Part shown: positions 39,490 through 48,278 of the stretch, one piece after another
How positions within the stretch are numbered: the first letter of the stretch is position 1
How the letters are laid out: every line of letters begins with the position of its first letter
NCBI RefSeq assembly: GCF_040566545.1
Contig: NZ_JBEWZI010000001.1
Span: 186,001 to 250,000 of the forward strand
DNA: 64,000 nucleotides
Direction: 5' to 3'
Origin: Uliginosibacterium flavum
GTDB taxonomy: Bacteria; Pseudomonadota; Gammaproteobacteria; Burkholderiales; Rhodocyclaceae
Program-made: the position numbers and the translations under genes
The notes under the pieces: generated by a model
Database searches by the model: none
The model's input: the letters and a program-made list of their open reading frames with translations, nothing else
Told to the model about the DNA's origin: nothing

Positions 39490-40482
39490 TTAAGGAGCGA
39501 GCATGGCCAGCGCACAATCCACCGCAGCATGCAGGCTGCCAGCATCAGCACGACCCGTGCCCGCCAGATCCAGCGCAGTACCGTGATCGACCGAAGTGCG
39601 AATGATCGGCAAACCCAGTGTGACGTTGATGCCGCCGCCAAAGGTGGCGAACTTGAGCACAGGCAGGCCCTGATCGTGATACATCGCCAACACCGCGTCA
39701 CCGCGCGCCAGCTGATGCGGAGTGAACAAAGTATCGGCCGGCAGCGGGCCGATCAGCTGCATGCCCTCGGCGCGCAACTTGGTCAGCACGGGCTCAATAA
39801 TCTCGATTTCCTCGCGGCCCATGTGCCCGCCCTCGCCCGCATGCGGATTGAGGCCGGCCACCAGAATGCGCGGCACGGCGAAACCAAACTTGTCGCGCAG
39901 ATCGGCATGCAGAATGCGCAGCGTGCGCGCCAGCGAATCCGGTGTAATCGCGGCAGGCACGTCCTGCAAAGCCAGATGTGTCGTGGCCAGCGCCACCCGC
40001 AACCAGGCGCGCGGATTGTCGTTGCCGTATTGCCCGGCTAGCATCATCACGACTTGCGGCGTGTGCGTGCGTTCAGCCAGATATTCGGTATGGCCGGTAA
40101 AGGGGATGCCGGCTTCATTGATGATGCTTTTCTGCACCGGAGCAGTGACCATGGCTGAAAACTCGCCGCTCAGACAGCCATCAATCGCTGCATCCAGCGT
40201 ACGCAGTACGTAGCCGGCATTGGCGGTATCTAGTCGCCCGGCCACTGCGGCGGCACCCAAGGGGACGTGCAGGACTTCGAGCACGCCCGCCTCAGGTACT
40301 TGCCCGGCCTGGTAATCGCGCAGGCTGAGGGGCTGACCGATCTGCTGCGCACGCGCTGCCAGCAGCTCACGATCACCGATCAACACGATCCGCGCCGTCA
40401 GCGGGCGCAAGGCCAGCGCAGCACACAGCTCGGGGCCGATCCCGGCCGGTTCGCCAGAGGTGATTGCCAGCACAGGAAGCAT
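39490..40482 (-). CDS. pdxA: 4-hydroxythreonine-4-phosphate dehydrogenase
   Basis: A 330-residue NAD-dependent enzyme of pyridoxal phosphate synthesis. It has ITSGEPAGIGPELCAALA at the start, VTAPVQKSIINEAGIPFTGHTEYLAE with the metal histidine, GLNPHAGEGGHMGREE, and MYHDQGLPVLKFATFGGGINVTLGLPIIRTSVDHGTALD in the C-terminal half (metal site and substrate loop). ATG at 40482 fits the family; the longer frame upstream overlaps surA. It lies 10 bases after surA in the conserved order. Confidence 0.96.
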   Translation of the reverse strand: MLPVLAITSGEPAGIGPELCAALALRPLTARIVLIGDRELLAARAQQIGQPLSLRDYQAGQVPEAGVLEVLHVPLGAAAVAGRLDTANAGYVLRTLDAAIDGCLSGEFSAMVTAPVQKSIINEAGIPFTGHTEYLAERTHTPQVVMMLAGQYGNDNPRAWLRVALATTHLALQDVPAAITPDSLARTLRILHADLRDKFGFAVPRILVAGLNPHAGEGGHMGREEIEIIEPVLTKLRAEGMQLIGPLPADTLFTPHQLARGDAVLAMYHDQGLPVLKFATFGGGINVTLGLPIIRTSVDHGTALDLAGTGRADAGSLHAAVDCALAMLAP

Positions 40483-40492
40483 GGGGCCCACC

Positions 40493-41770
40493 TTACTCGG
40501 GCTTGATTTCCACCCAGGCCGAGTCGCGCATCTGGCGCAACCAGTCCTCATAGGCCTCGTCCATCTTGCGTTCGCGCAAAGCCTGACGCGCCTCCATCTT
40601 GCGACGGTCGGCAGTGACATCCACTTTCTTGCGCTCCAGCACCTGGATCAAGTGCCAGCCAAACGGAGTCTCGACCGCAGCACTGATCTCACCCGGCTTG
40701 AGGGCATTCATCGCACGCTCAAATTCCGGCACGGTATCCCCGGGCGACAACCAGCCCAGTTCACCGCCCTTGGCTGCGGTGATGTCGGAGGAGTGCACAC
40801 GCGCCATTTCGGCAAAATCCACACCACCACGAATCCGGGCAGCAATATCGTCAAGACGACGACGCTCCTTGGTCGCATCGCTTGCCGCGCTGGTGCGCAC
40901 CAGAATATGGCGCGCATGCGTCTGTTCAATTTCGACCTTGCTTTCAACTGCATCGCGCATATCGATCAGCTTGAAGATATGCAGGCCGGCCGCACTGCGC
41001 AGTGTCTTGCTGACCTCGCCCTTGCGCATGCCCGGTAAGCCTTCGGCGAAAATCGAAGGAACCCGTTCTAGCGGACGCCAATCCAGCGAGCCGCCCTGCA
41101 GGGCATCCTGCGAAGCGGAATACGTCGCCGCCAACTTGGCAAAATCATCGCCCTGACGAATCAGGCGCTGAACATCGTCAGCGCGCAGATTCAAGGCATT
41201 CAACTGTTCGGGTGTTGCCCCTTCCGGCGCACGCAACAGAATGTGGGAAAGCAGATATTCACGTGCCTTGGGCGCCGTCGCGCCAGCAGCCAGCAGCGCA
41301 TCAACTTCACCCTGACTGACCGTGATGCGCGCATCGACTTCGCGCTCACGCAGGCGTGACATCATGATTTCATTGCGAATATTGCTGCGGAACTGCTCCC
41401 ATGTGTAACCCTCGGTCGCCACAGCCTTGGGCAAATCAGCGACCGGTAATTTGTTCTGCTCGGCAATCCGTCCGATCGCACGATCCAGAGCAACATCATC
41501 CACCGTGACACCGCGCAATTTGGCCGTCTGCAGCTGGACGCGATCCAGCACCATCCGGTCCAGTACCTGACGACGCAACAAGCTGGCTGCCGGCGCCTGG
41601 GTTCCCTGTGTCGCAAGCTGACGTTCAGCCTGCGCAATCCGCGATCTGAGCTCTGACGCGGTAATAACCTCGTCATTCACCACGGCAACAACACGATCAA
41701 GTTCAGCTGCATGCGCAACAGCCGACAACAGCAAGAAGGCCAGCAGGCCACGGGTCAGGCTTTTCATCAT
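40493..41770 (-). CDS. surA: Periplasmic chaperone / peptidyl-prolyl isomerase SurA
   Basis: A 425-residue outer-membrane-protein chaperone. Signal peptide MMKSLTRGLLAFLLLSAVAHA, then a SurA N-domain (LDRVVAVVNDEVITASELRSR), and two parvulin domains: a first at about 160-265 (LLSHILLRAPEGAT) and a second at about 275-375 (THARHILVRTSAAS, then GGELGWLSPGDTVPEFERAM), with a final helix that packs on the N-domain. Start choice among several nearby ATGs is uncertain; I take the double ATG at 41770/41767 directly before the signal peptide. It lies just after lptD, whose product it helps fold. Confidence 0.95.
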   Translation of the reverse strand: MMKSLTRGLLAFLLLSAVAHAAELDRVVAVVNDEVITASELRSRIAQAERQLATQGTQAPAASLLRRQVLDRMVLDRVQLQTAKLRGVTVDDVALDRAIGRIAEQNKLPVADLPKAVATEGYTWEQFRSNIRNEIMMSRLREREVDARITVSQGEVDALLAAGATAPKAREYLLSHILLRAPEGATPEQLNALNLRADDVQRLIRQGDDFAKLAATYSASQDALQGGSLDWRPLERVPSIFAEGLPGMRKGEVSKTLRSAAGLHIFKLIDMRDAVESKVEIEQTHARHILVRTSAASDATKERRRLDDIAARIRGGVDFAEMARVHSSDITAAKGGELGWLSPGDTVPEFERAMNALKPGEISAAVETPFGWHLIQVLERKKVDVTADRRKMEARQALRERKMDEAYEDWLRQMRDSAWVEIKPE

Positions 41771-41807
41771 GATTGCAACAGGCATAGTCTCGTAAAACAT
41801 AAGTGAA

Positions 41808-44234
41808 TCAGGGTTGAGTGGCATCACCGAACATCGGATCGCCTACTCCGGGCTCGTTGATCTTGCCATAACCGGTCACGCTGCGCTTGAGCAGACTGAC
41901 CGGATTGGAACCCAGCGAAGCCAGCCCATTGAACTCGAGCTGCAAAAACACCGAGTTATTCCGCGTCTGGCCATTCGACTGGGCGGTCGTCAACAAGGTC
42001 TGCCACACACCACGCACCACCCAGCAATCACCCTTGTACTCCAGTCCGCCAATTGCCTCGGTCAATCGATGGTCACGCATGTTCAGATTGTAACGCCCGA
42101 CACCATACCAATTGCCCCATAAAGGCCACTGTGCCGAGACATCCAGATCGCGGGAGCCGGCAACACCAGGACTCGGATCACGCACATAACGATAACTGAT
42201 TGAGGCTGTCTTGGAAAAATCCGGCTGATAACGCAGGGATGTCGTCGCACGCTGCCACAAGCCAACTCGCGGATCGTACTGCACGGCATTGTCCGTCCAC
42301 AAATCGCGACGTATCCGTCCGGATACGGCACCCAGCATATTCGCAAACCGTCCGGAACGCGGAGTCTCTCCGGGGAGCGTCACGCGCTGCTCCGCAAAGT
42401 AATAACGCTGGGCCAGCGCCACGCGCAGCCATTCCTCACCGGAAGAGTTTTCAATCATGCGCGACTGCAGCCCGGCAGTCAGCTGATTGGCGTCCGCAAT
42501 CCGATCCTGCCCCGAGTAACGATTTTCCGAAAAAATCTGTGCGAAATTAAAATCCGCCAGCCCGGAGTCAAACACCGGAATATCGCTCTGATCGCGATAG
42601 GGTGTATGCACGTAATACAAGCGTGGCTCGAGAGTCTGAGTCTGGTCCTTGTCCCCGGATGTCGTATTGCGCTCGAAGACCACCCCGGAATCCAGAGATA
42701 CGGTCGGAACGCTTCTGCCAATGGTCGAACTCCCGGAGCCATCCCGCCCGTCGATTTCGTAACGGCTAAGATGCGCACCAACTTTCGGCGTCAGATAGAA
42801 CGCCGAATTCTGCAACGGGTAGGCTATCTGCGGATTCATCGCCATGCGCCTGCCCTCAACCGCAGTCGGATGAGCAAAATCCGTATATTCAACGGGCATC
42901 AACATGGACATGCCGTGAAAATCAGTTTGTTTTGCCAGCGCCGTAAACTGCGGCATGCGGTTATAAGGCACGCCATTTTCCGGCTGCAAAACTTGATAGC
43001 GTTGCACGAGAAGTCCCCCGGAAAGCCATGTCCCGCTGTTGTAGTTCAGATTAGCCTGCTGATTCAGGGAAGACTGAGAAGTAGAGGCTATCTTCGAGCT
43101 CAGGTCAGAAAAATAAGTTTTATCCGACACCTGCGCAGCATCAACGGCGCCGCTCAAGCCATACCCAAAATTCTGGTTATGCTTCCACGAATAAAGGGAT
43201 CGCGATGTCTGCGTCACCTTATCTTCGTTCAAATACTCACCACGCAAGGTGCCACTACTTAATGGTGTGAGATAACGAGTCTCTCCGCCGACTTGCAGGC
43301 CCCGCTCGCTCATCCAGCGTGGCGCCACGGTGGCATCATAGTTCGGAGCAATATTGAAATAGTACGGTACGGTTGCATCAAAGCCCGTGCTATTGGTTGC
43401 GCCAAGAGTCATAGGTAAAAACCCCGACTGCCGCCCACCATTAAGCGGGAATTCAGCCCAGGGCATATAGGCAATTGGCACGCCTTTGAATATCAGACGA
43501 CTATGCGTAGCCTCGCCTTTGTCGCGATCAAAATCCAGCTCCAGATCGCTCATGCGCAAGTACCAGGAAGGATCCGGCGCCGGACAAGTCGTATAGGTGG
43601 AATTGGTAAGACGGTAGTGATTCTCGCCCTCCAGATTCAGCAAATCGGCATTGCCGGATCCGGAGATCAGTTGCGTCAACGGTCTTGCAGGACGACCGGA
43701 TGTGGGCCGAGAATCCACGCTCACGTGCCGCTCACGTTGCAACTGATAACTGGGCGACTCGAACTCGCCGAACCATGTATCCAGATTCATGTGCGCGCTC
43801 GGACCTTCGATCAGATCAGCGCCACGCTCCAACCTGACGTTACCCTTCGCCTGCACTTCATTCGCGACCTGATCGTAATAGAGGCGGTCACTGGTCAACA
43901 CCATATTGCCCCGCTCCAGACGCACATTACCCACAGCGGTCATCTCGACCTGATCGCGCCCATCTATGCGCCCGGCTTCGATCTGGGTGGCACGCGGATC
44001 GCGCGGCGTCGCTGGATTCGCTAGTGGCAGCAAGACTTCGGCCGCCTTGATTGCCGCAGCTGAACGTGGTTTGGCAGGCTGCACTGCCGGCCGGCTTTGA
44101 CCGGTGCCCGGCACAGGCGCCACGGTCTGCGCCAGAAGCGCACCCGGCAAGGCCGCCAACACGGCCAGAACCAACAGACGCGGGCGGGAACTCCAGCCGG
44201 GTAAGGTATGACGCAAGCGACAGGTTCGGTTCAT
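41808..44234 (-). CDS. lptD: LPS-assembly protein LptD
   Basis: An 808-residue outer-membrane barrel that inserts lipopolysaccharide with LptE. Signal peptide LLVLAVLAALPGALLAQ (after MNRTCRLRHTLPGWSSRPR); OstA-like beta-jellyroll domain (MTAVGNVRLERGNMVLTSDRLYYDQ is the typical repeat, quoted here as key strand VGNVRLERG), then LptD barrel (ESPSYQLQRERHVS onward to LEYKGDCWVVRGVWQ). A Cys pair around CPAPDPSWYL and near the end fits the disulfide pattern. I start at ATG 44234; the frame continues upstream only through a mobile element. It heads the row lptD-surA-pdxA-patatin-rsmA. Confidence 0.95.
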   Translation of the reverse strand: MNRTCRLRHTLPGWSSRPRLLVLAVLAALPGALLAQTVAPVPGTGQSRPAVQPAKPRSAAAIKAAEVLLPLANPATPRDPRATQIEAGRIDGRDQVEMTAVGNVRLERGNMVLTSDRLYYDQVANEVQAKGNVRLERGADLIEGPSAHMNLDTWFGEFESPSYQLQRERHVSVDSRPTSGRPARPLTQLISGSGNADLLNLEGENHYRLTNSTYTTCPAPDPSWYLRMSDLELDFDRDKGEATHSRLIFKGVPIAYMPWAEFPLNGGRQSGFLPMTLGATNSTGFDATVPYYFNIAPNYDATVAPRWMSERGLQVGGETRYLTPLSSGTLRGEYLNEDKVTQTSRSLYSWKHNQNFGYGLSGAVDAAQVSDKTYFSDLSSKIASTSQSSLNQQANLNYNSGTWLSGGLLVQRYQVLQPENGVPYNRMPQFTALAKQTDFHGMSMLMPVEYTDFAHPTAVEGRRMAMNPQIAYPLQNSAFYLTPKVGAHLSRYEIDGRDGSGSSTIGRSVPTVSLDSGVVFERNTTSGDKDQTQTLEPRLYYVHTPYRDQSDIPVFDSGLADFNFAQIFSENRYSGQDRIADANQLTAGLQSRMIENSSGEEWLRVALAQRYYFAEQRVTLPGETPRSGRFANMLGAVSGRIRRDLWTDNAVQYDPRVGLWQRATTSLRYQPDFSKTASISYRYVRDPSPGVAGSRDLDVSAQWPLWGNWYGVGRYNLNMRDHRLTEAIGGLEYKGDCWVVRGVWQTLLTTAQSNGQTRNNSVFLQLEFNGLASLGSNPVSLLKRSVTGYGKINEPGVGDPMFGDATQP

Positions 44235-44323
44235 GAGCGCCTTGCTGAGTAAATCGAGGAACGGCGGCATGGATGTGCCGGCCGGGTTTGGTAAGATTGC
44301 CGGGCATTTTACATGAGCACGTA

Positions 44324-44588
44324 GGGTCTGTTGATATACATTCGCCGGTCGCGCTCGTGGTGCTTTGGGCGCGGAACAAGGCGCAGCGCCGAAGTCAGGG
44401 TGGTCCCCTGACAAGAAGCTGCAACACAGTTCCGTGCTCAAAGCGCCCGAGCCCTGCGGGTTGAAGCGTATGGCTCGTGGCACTGCGTTGCGCTCCTTGT
44501 GTGGAGGACCACTCCACACGGCGTCACACGCCTTGTTCCACAAGCCATACGCTTCAACGCGATCCGCCGAATGTATGTCAACAGACCC
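44324..44588. mobile_element. Foldback MITE between lptD and amgK
   Basis: Ends GGGTCTGTTGATATACATTC and, on the minus strand, GGGTCTGTTGACATACATTC form terminal inverted repeats of about 30 bp with few differences, bounded on both sides by TA (44322-44323 and 44589-44590). The similarity between arms continues inwards (GGAACAAGGCG and GGTCC recur in both), so the 265-bp element is one long imperfect palindrome with no coding capacity. The TA target suggests an IS630/Tc1-type transposase. It separates both genes from their old promoters. Confidence 0.75.
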
Positions 44589-44610
44589 TAACCCAGAACC
44601 GGAGCACGCC

Positions 44611-45606
44611 TTGCATCGTCAGCAACTAATTCACACTTGGCTAGAAAAAACCCTGCCCGGCAGCCCTTTTACCCTCGCTCCAGCCTCCGCCGACGCCAGT
44701 TTCCGGCGCTATTTCCGCGCCAGCTTTGCCGACGGCAGCACCCGCATCATCATGGATGCGCCGCCAAGTCATGAAGATTGCCGCCCCTACCTGCATGTCG
44801 GCGAGTTGTTCCGCGCTGCAGGCGCGCATGTGCCCGAAGTCTTCGCGCAGGATCTGGAGCAAGGCTTCCTGCTCCTCTCCGACCTTGGCTCCACGACCTA
44901 TCTCGCTGCCCTGACACCCGACAACGCCAACGCGCTGTATGCCGACGCGCTCGGCGCCCTCGCGGCCATCCAGCAGGCCAGCCGCCCCGGCGTGTTGCCT
45001 GAATACGACCGCGCCCTGCTGCTGCGCGAGATGATGCTGTTCCCTGAGTGGTACATCGCTCGCCACAAGGGCATTACTTTGTCGGATGCCGAGACGGCCG
45101 AACTGCTACAGGTTTTCGAGGCCATCATCGCCGTGAATCTGGCCGAGCCGCAGGTTTTCGTGCACCGCGATTTCCACAGTCGCAACCTGATGACATCCAG
45201 TCCCAACCCAGGCGTGCTCGACTTTCAAGATGCCGTTTACGGCCCGATCACCTATGATCTGGCCTCGCTGTTCAAGGACGCCTACATCCATTGGGAAGAA
45301 GCCCAGAGCCTGGACTGGCTCGTGCGCTACTGGGAAATCGGCCGCCAGCTTGGCCTGCCGGTGCGCGCCGATTTCAACGATTTCCACCGCGACTACGAAT
45401 TCATGGGTGCCCAGCGCCACATCAAAGTGCTCGGCATCTTCGCCCGCCTGTGCCACCGCGACGGCAAGGAGGCCTACCTCAAGGACATGCCGCTGGTCAT
45501 GCACTACCTGCGTAGCGCCTGCCAGCGCTACCGCGAACTGCGCCCGCTGCTAAAGCTGCTGAACAAGCTCGACCCCGTGGAGGTGCAAGTTGGCTATACC
45601 TTCTGA
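44611..45606 (+). CDS. amgK: AmgK-type sugar kinase (cell-wall recycling)
   Basis: A 331-residue phosphotransferase resembling AmgK, which phosphorylates N-acetylmuramic acid and GlcNAc at C1 in peptidoglycan recycling. SADASFRRYFRASF is the family start, FVHRDFHSRNLM the catalytic loop, LDFQDAVYGPITYDLASLFKDAY the metal motif. I prefer TTG at 44611, which has GGAG 6-7 bases upstream; the first ATG (44575) lies inside the terminal repeat of the adjacent mobile element and would add 12 residues. The usual partner murU is not downstream; a MazG-like gene overlaps instead. The lptD-amgK divergence is also known from pseudomonads. Confidence 0.85.
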   Translation: MHRQQLIHTWLEKTLPGSPFTLAPASADASFRRYFRASFADGSTRIIMDAPPSHEDCRPYLHVGELFRAAGAHVPEVFAQDLEQGFLLLSDLGSTTYLAALTPDNANALYADALGALAAIQQASRPGVLPEYDRALLLREMMLFPEWYIARHKGITLSDAETAELLQVFEAIIAVNLAEPQVFVHRDFHSRNLMTSSPNPGVLDFQDAVYGPITYDLASLFKDAYIHWEEAQSLDWLVRYWEIGRQLGLPVRADFNDFHRDYEFMGAQRHIKVLGIFARLCHRDGKEAYLKDMPLVMHYLRSACQRYRELRPLLKLLNKLDPVEVQVGYTF

Positions 45607-45952
45607 AACCACACGCCTACTCCATACCGCCGCGCTGGAAGAAGCTCTGGCCGAATTCGCCCATGCGCGCGATTGGGATCGCTTCCACACTCCGCGCAAC
45701 CTGTTGCTGGCGTTAACCGGCGAAGTGGGCGAACTGGTTGAAATCTTCCAGTGGCTCACCGACTCGCAGGCGGAAGCCATCATGACAAGCGACAAGGCCG
45801 AGCACGTGCGTCAGGAAGTCGCCGACGTCTTCCTCTACCTCACGCGTCTGGCCATGGTGCTCGGCATTGATCTGGACGCCGCCGTACAAGACAAGATCGC
45901 CATGAACGCACGTAAATATCCGGCGAACCCGGAAGGATCGAAACTGGGTTGA
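45590..45952 (+). CDS. MazG-like nucleotide pyrophosphohydrolase
   Basis: A 120-residue all-alpha NTP pyrophosphatase, probably house-cleaning of non-canonical or dCTP-type nucleotides. RFHTPRNLLLALTGEVGELVEIFQW and EVADVFLYLTRLA carry the E-x2-E...E-x2-D metal motif of the MazG/dCTP-pyrophosphatase fold. It starts with TTG at 45590: GGAGG lies 6 bases before it, and the gene overlaps the end of amgK by 17 bases, which argues for coupled translation. Substrate unknown. Confidence 0.9.
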   Translation: MAIPSETTRLLHTAALEEALAEFAHARDWDRFHTPRNLLLALTGEVGELVEIFQWLTDSQAEAIMTSDKAEHVRQEVADVFLYLTRLAMVLGIDLDAAVQDKIAMNARKYPANPEGSKLG

Positions 45953-45953
45953 A

Positions 45954-45983
45954 GACTGGGGACTGGGGGACTGGGGACTGGGG
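45954..45983. repeat. 7-bp tandem repeat (GGGGACT, 3 units, one expanded)
   Basis: GACT followed by GGGGACT, GGGGGACT and GGGGACT, then GGGG, immediately after the MazG-like stop. Same unit and orientation as the array at 7616-7654. Confidence 0.9.
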
Positions 45984-46023
45984 AAGTATGGCCGGAGATC
46001 CGCGCCAGTCAATATTTTTCACG

Positions 46024-46110
46024 ATACCTATCTGAAGACACTTACCGGAAGCGGGTCTGCAAGCATGCATCGCCGGGACGCTTGTCCAGTGCGGCTCTTG
46101 AGCATGCCTG
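46024..46110. repeat. Dispersed palindromic repeat, copy at 46.0 kb
   Basis: CCTATCTGAAGACACTTACCG, GAAGCGGGTCTGCAAGCATGC, then GTCCAGTGCGGCTCTTGAGC and ATGCC. Degenerate hairpin units upstream of rlmF. Confidence 0.65.
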
Positions 46111-46230
46111 CGGAAACAGATACCCAGCCCCTGCTCCTCCGGAGACGTTCACGCCGCGCCTGCGGGGCAGCAGCAAGCCTTTTCTGTTAAGGTGCGCCCC
46201 AAACATTTCAGCCCTGTCCCTGCCTGCACC

Positions 46231-47202
46231 ATGTCCCAGAATAAGAGCTTTCCCACCGTCAAAAACGGCCTGCACCCGCGCAATCTGCACCGGGAGCGCT
46301 ACGACTTCCCCGCGCTGATCGCCAGCCACCCGGCTCTCGCCGCCTTCGTGCTGACCAACGCCTATGGCGATGCGTCCATCGACTTTGCCGATCCGGCCTC
46401 GGTAAAGATGCTCAACAGCGCCTTGCTCGCCCATTTTTACGGCATCAAGCACTGGGACATTCCACCCGGTTACCTGTGCCCGCCGATCCCCGGCCGCGCC
46501 GACTATCTGCACAACATTGCCGACCTGCTCGCCGAGAGCAATGGCGGCGAGATTCCGCTGGGTGACACGGTACGCGGCCTCGATGTCGGCGTCGGCGCCA
46601 ACGCCATCTACCCCATGCTCGGCCGCGCCATCTACGGCTGGCAATTCGTCGGCACCGAGATCGATCCGGTTGCCGTCAAGAATGCCGAGAAGATTTTCGC
46701 CGACAACGCCTGCCTTGCCGGTGGCCTTGAAACCTACTCACATGCCTATCCCGAAGACATCCTGCAGACCGCCGTGCGCGCCAGCGAATACTTCGACTTC
46801 ACCCTGTGCAACCCGCCCTTCCACGCCTCGGCCGAAGAATCCGCCGCTGGCTCGCAACGCAAGCTGCGCAACATCGGCAAGGCCGTCACCGAAAAGCCGC
46901 TGCTCAATTTCGAAGGGCAAAGCCACGAGTTGTGGTGCGAAGGTGGCGAAGTCGAATTCATCCGCCAGATGATCCGCCAGAGCCGCCCGCTCGCGCACCA
47001 ATGCCTGTGGTTCAGCACGCTGGTGTCCAAACTCGACAACCTGCCGATGATCTACGCCGAGATCGAACGCGTCGGCGCCCGCAACATGCGCACCCTGGAC
47101 ATGGCCCAAGGTCAGAAAATCAGCCGCGCGGTGGCCTGGAGTTTTTACACGCTGGACGAGATGCAGGAATGGGCGCGCAACCGGCGCAAGAAGGCACGCT
47201 AA
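46231..47202 (+). CDS. rlmF: 23S rRNA m6A1618 methyltransferase RlmF
   Basis: A 323-residue SAM-dependent enzyme methylating A1618 of 23S rRNA. After LHPRNLHRERYDFPALI, typical of the family, come the SAM motif GLDVGVGANAIYPMLG, FVGTEIDPVAVKNAEKI and the catalytic motif FTLCNPPFHAS, then RNIGKAVTEKPLLNFEGQ. A GTG 13 codons upstream is in frame, but ATG at 46231 matches the family start better. A bidirectional terminator separates it from the convergent isomerase. Confidence 0.95.
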   Translation: MSQNKSFPTVKNGLHPRNLHRERYDFPALIASHPALAAFVLTNAYGDASIDFADPASVKMLNSALLAHFYGIKHWDIPPGYLCPPIPGRADYLHNIADLLAESNGGEIPLGDTVRGLDVGVGANAIYPMLGRAIYGWQFVGTEIDPVAVKNAEKIFADNACLAGGLETYSHAYPEDILQTAVRASEYFDFTLCNPPFHASAEESAAGSQRKLRNIGKAVTEKPLLNFEGQSHELWCEGGEVEFIRQMIRQSRPLAHQCLWFSTLVSKLDNLPMIYAEIERVGARNMRTLDMAQGQKISRAVAWSFYTLDEMQEWARNRRKKAR

Positions 47203-47205
47203 AAC

Positions 47206-47290
47206 GCAAGCATGCTGCAAAGCCGCTCTGCGCGGGCGTCTTCAGTATGGTGTCTTGCAGAGGCTTATTGGAAGCGGCTCTTGAGCAAGC
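47206..47290. repeat. Dispersed palindromic repeat, copy at 47.2 kb
   Basis: GCATGCTGCAAAGCCGCTCT, GCGCGGGCGTCTTCAG, then CTTGCAGAGGCTTATTGGAAG and CGGCTCTTGAGC, starting within 10 bases of the rlmF stop. Confidence 0.7.
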
Positions 47291-47310
47291 CCCCTGAAAT
47301 TTTCGCCCAC

Positions 47311-47342
47311 AAAAAAGCCGACCTCGAAAGGTCGGCTTTTTT
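47311..47342. terminator. Bidirectional terminator between rlmF and rpiB-like gene
   Basis: AAAAAAGCCGACCT and AGGTCGGCTTTTTT form a perfect hairpin around CGAA, giving a T-run on either strand. Confidence 0.93.
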
Positions 47343-47359
47343 GTTTCTGCCTATGACAA

Positions 47360-48001
47360 TCAGGCAGCCAGCACGCCCTTGACGTAGGCGGTGATAGCTT
47401 CGTCCTGGCTGTTGGCGAAGAAATATTCCTGGAACTTGTCGCCAGCAATGGCGGCCTTCACGAGGTCCTGATCGATGGCCTTCAGAGCGCTCACGATGTC
47501 CTTGGTGGCGGCAGCCTTGACATCCTTCAGGATGCCGCGGTTCTTGGCCATGATGGCGGCGCGCTCTTTCGGATAACCCAGACCGCGCTCGCCGTCGAAC
47601 AGCTTGCGATACACATCTTGCAGGTTCAGTTCGGCAGCCCAACCGAAACCCTTGGCGTAGGCCATGGAGATGGCGTTGCCGTCATTGATCTGGCCGAACA
47701 GGAAGGCATCGGTCGGATCGACCACGAGACCGCAGAACACGCCCGGCATCGAGTTGCAAGCCAGCATGGCGCCCATGCCCGTGCCACAGCCGGTGACGAC
47801 GAAGTCAGCAGCCTTGGAATTCAACAGGATGCCAGCCAGGATGCCGTTCATCACGTAGGTGAGCGAGCAAGCGTCTTCGGCGGAGTACATGCCGTAGTTG
47901 AACACTTGGTGGCCCAGCGGCTCGGCAACGGTGCGCAGCGCGGTTTCGATAACGCCGTTCTTGGCGGCCTGGCTGTTTTCACTGATCAGTGCGATTTTCA
48001 T
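47360..48001 (-). CDS. RpiB/LacA/LacB-family sugar isomerase
   Basis: A 213-residue isomerase. The N-terminal Rossmann-like part has the family motif VVTGCGTGMGAMLACN with catalytic C72, and AEDACSLTYV. It is longer than RpiB (about 150 residues): a helical extension of 60 residues (GYPKERAAIMAKNRGILKDV, ending QEYFFANSQDEAITAYVKG) matches a subgroup whose Streptococcus members (DhuI) isomerise unsaturated-uronate products (4-deoxy-5-hexosulose uronate). With pectate lyase and pectin methylesterase in the same window, that role is attractive, but ribose-5-phosphate or another sugar phosphate remains possible. It stands alone. Confidence 0.85.
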   Translation of the reverse strand: MKIALISENSQAAKNGVIETALRTVAEPLGHQVFNYGMYSAEDACSLTYVMNGILAGILLNSKAADFVVTGCGTGMGAMLACNSMPGVFCGLVVDPTDAFLFGQINDGNAISMAYAKGFGWAAELNLQDVYRKLFDGERGLGYPKERAAIMAKNRGILKDVKAAATKDIVSALKAIDQDLVKAAIAGDKFQEYFFANSQDEAITAYVKGVLAA

Positions 48002-48278
48002 GTTGTGTTCCTTTTAAAAAAGAGGGGTGCTGCGATATCGAATAATTTCAACTTCTTGTTACTGCATTTGTCTCAAATTTGAGACTGGCCAAAATCCGGT
48101 TCCAACTTCAGCCCGACTCAAAAAACCAGGCTCAAAGCCCAGCTTTTTGTTTTTCAACAAAGCCCAAACCGGGCGTTGGCAGAAAACGTAGCGAGCGGCC
48201 CGAGGTCGAAGCGAGGAGCAGATACGTACGATTAGTACGTTGAGCACCGGAGCTTCGAGATCGGGACGCGCAGTAGTT

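Noticed and set aside
38560..40041. 493-codon plus-strand frame opposite patatin and pdxA
   Set aside because: Crosses two genes on the other strand, with shadow-type composition.
48180..48278. Inverted bits (CGTAC-GATTA-GTACG) downstream of secA
   Set aside because: Stem too short and no T-run; I could not call a terminator or repeat family from it.
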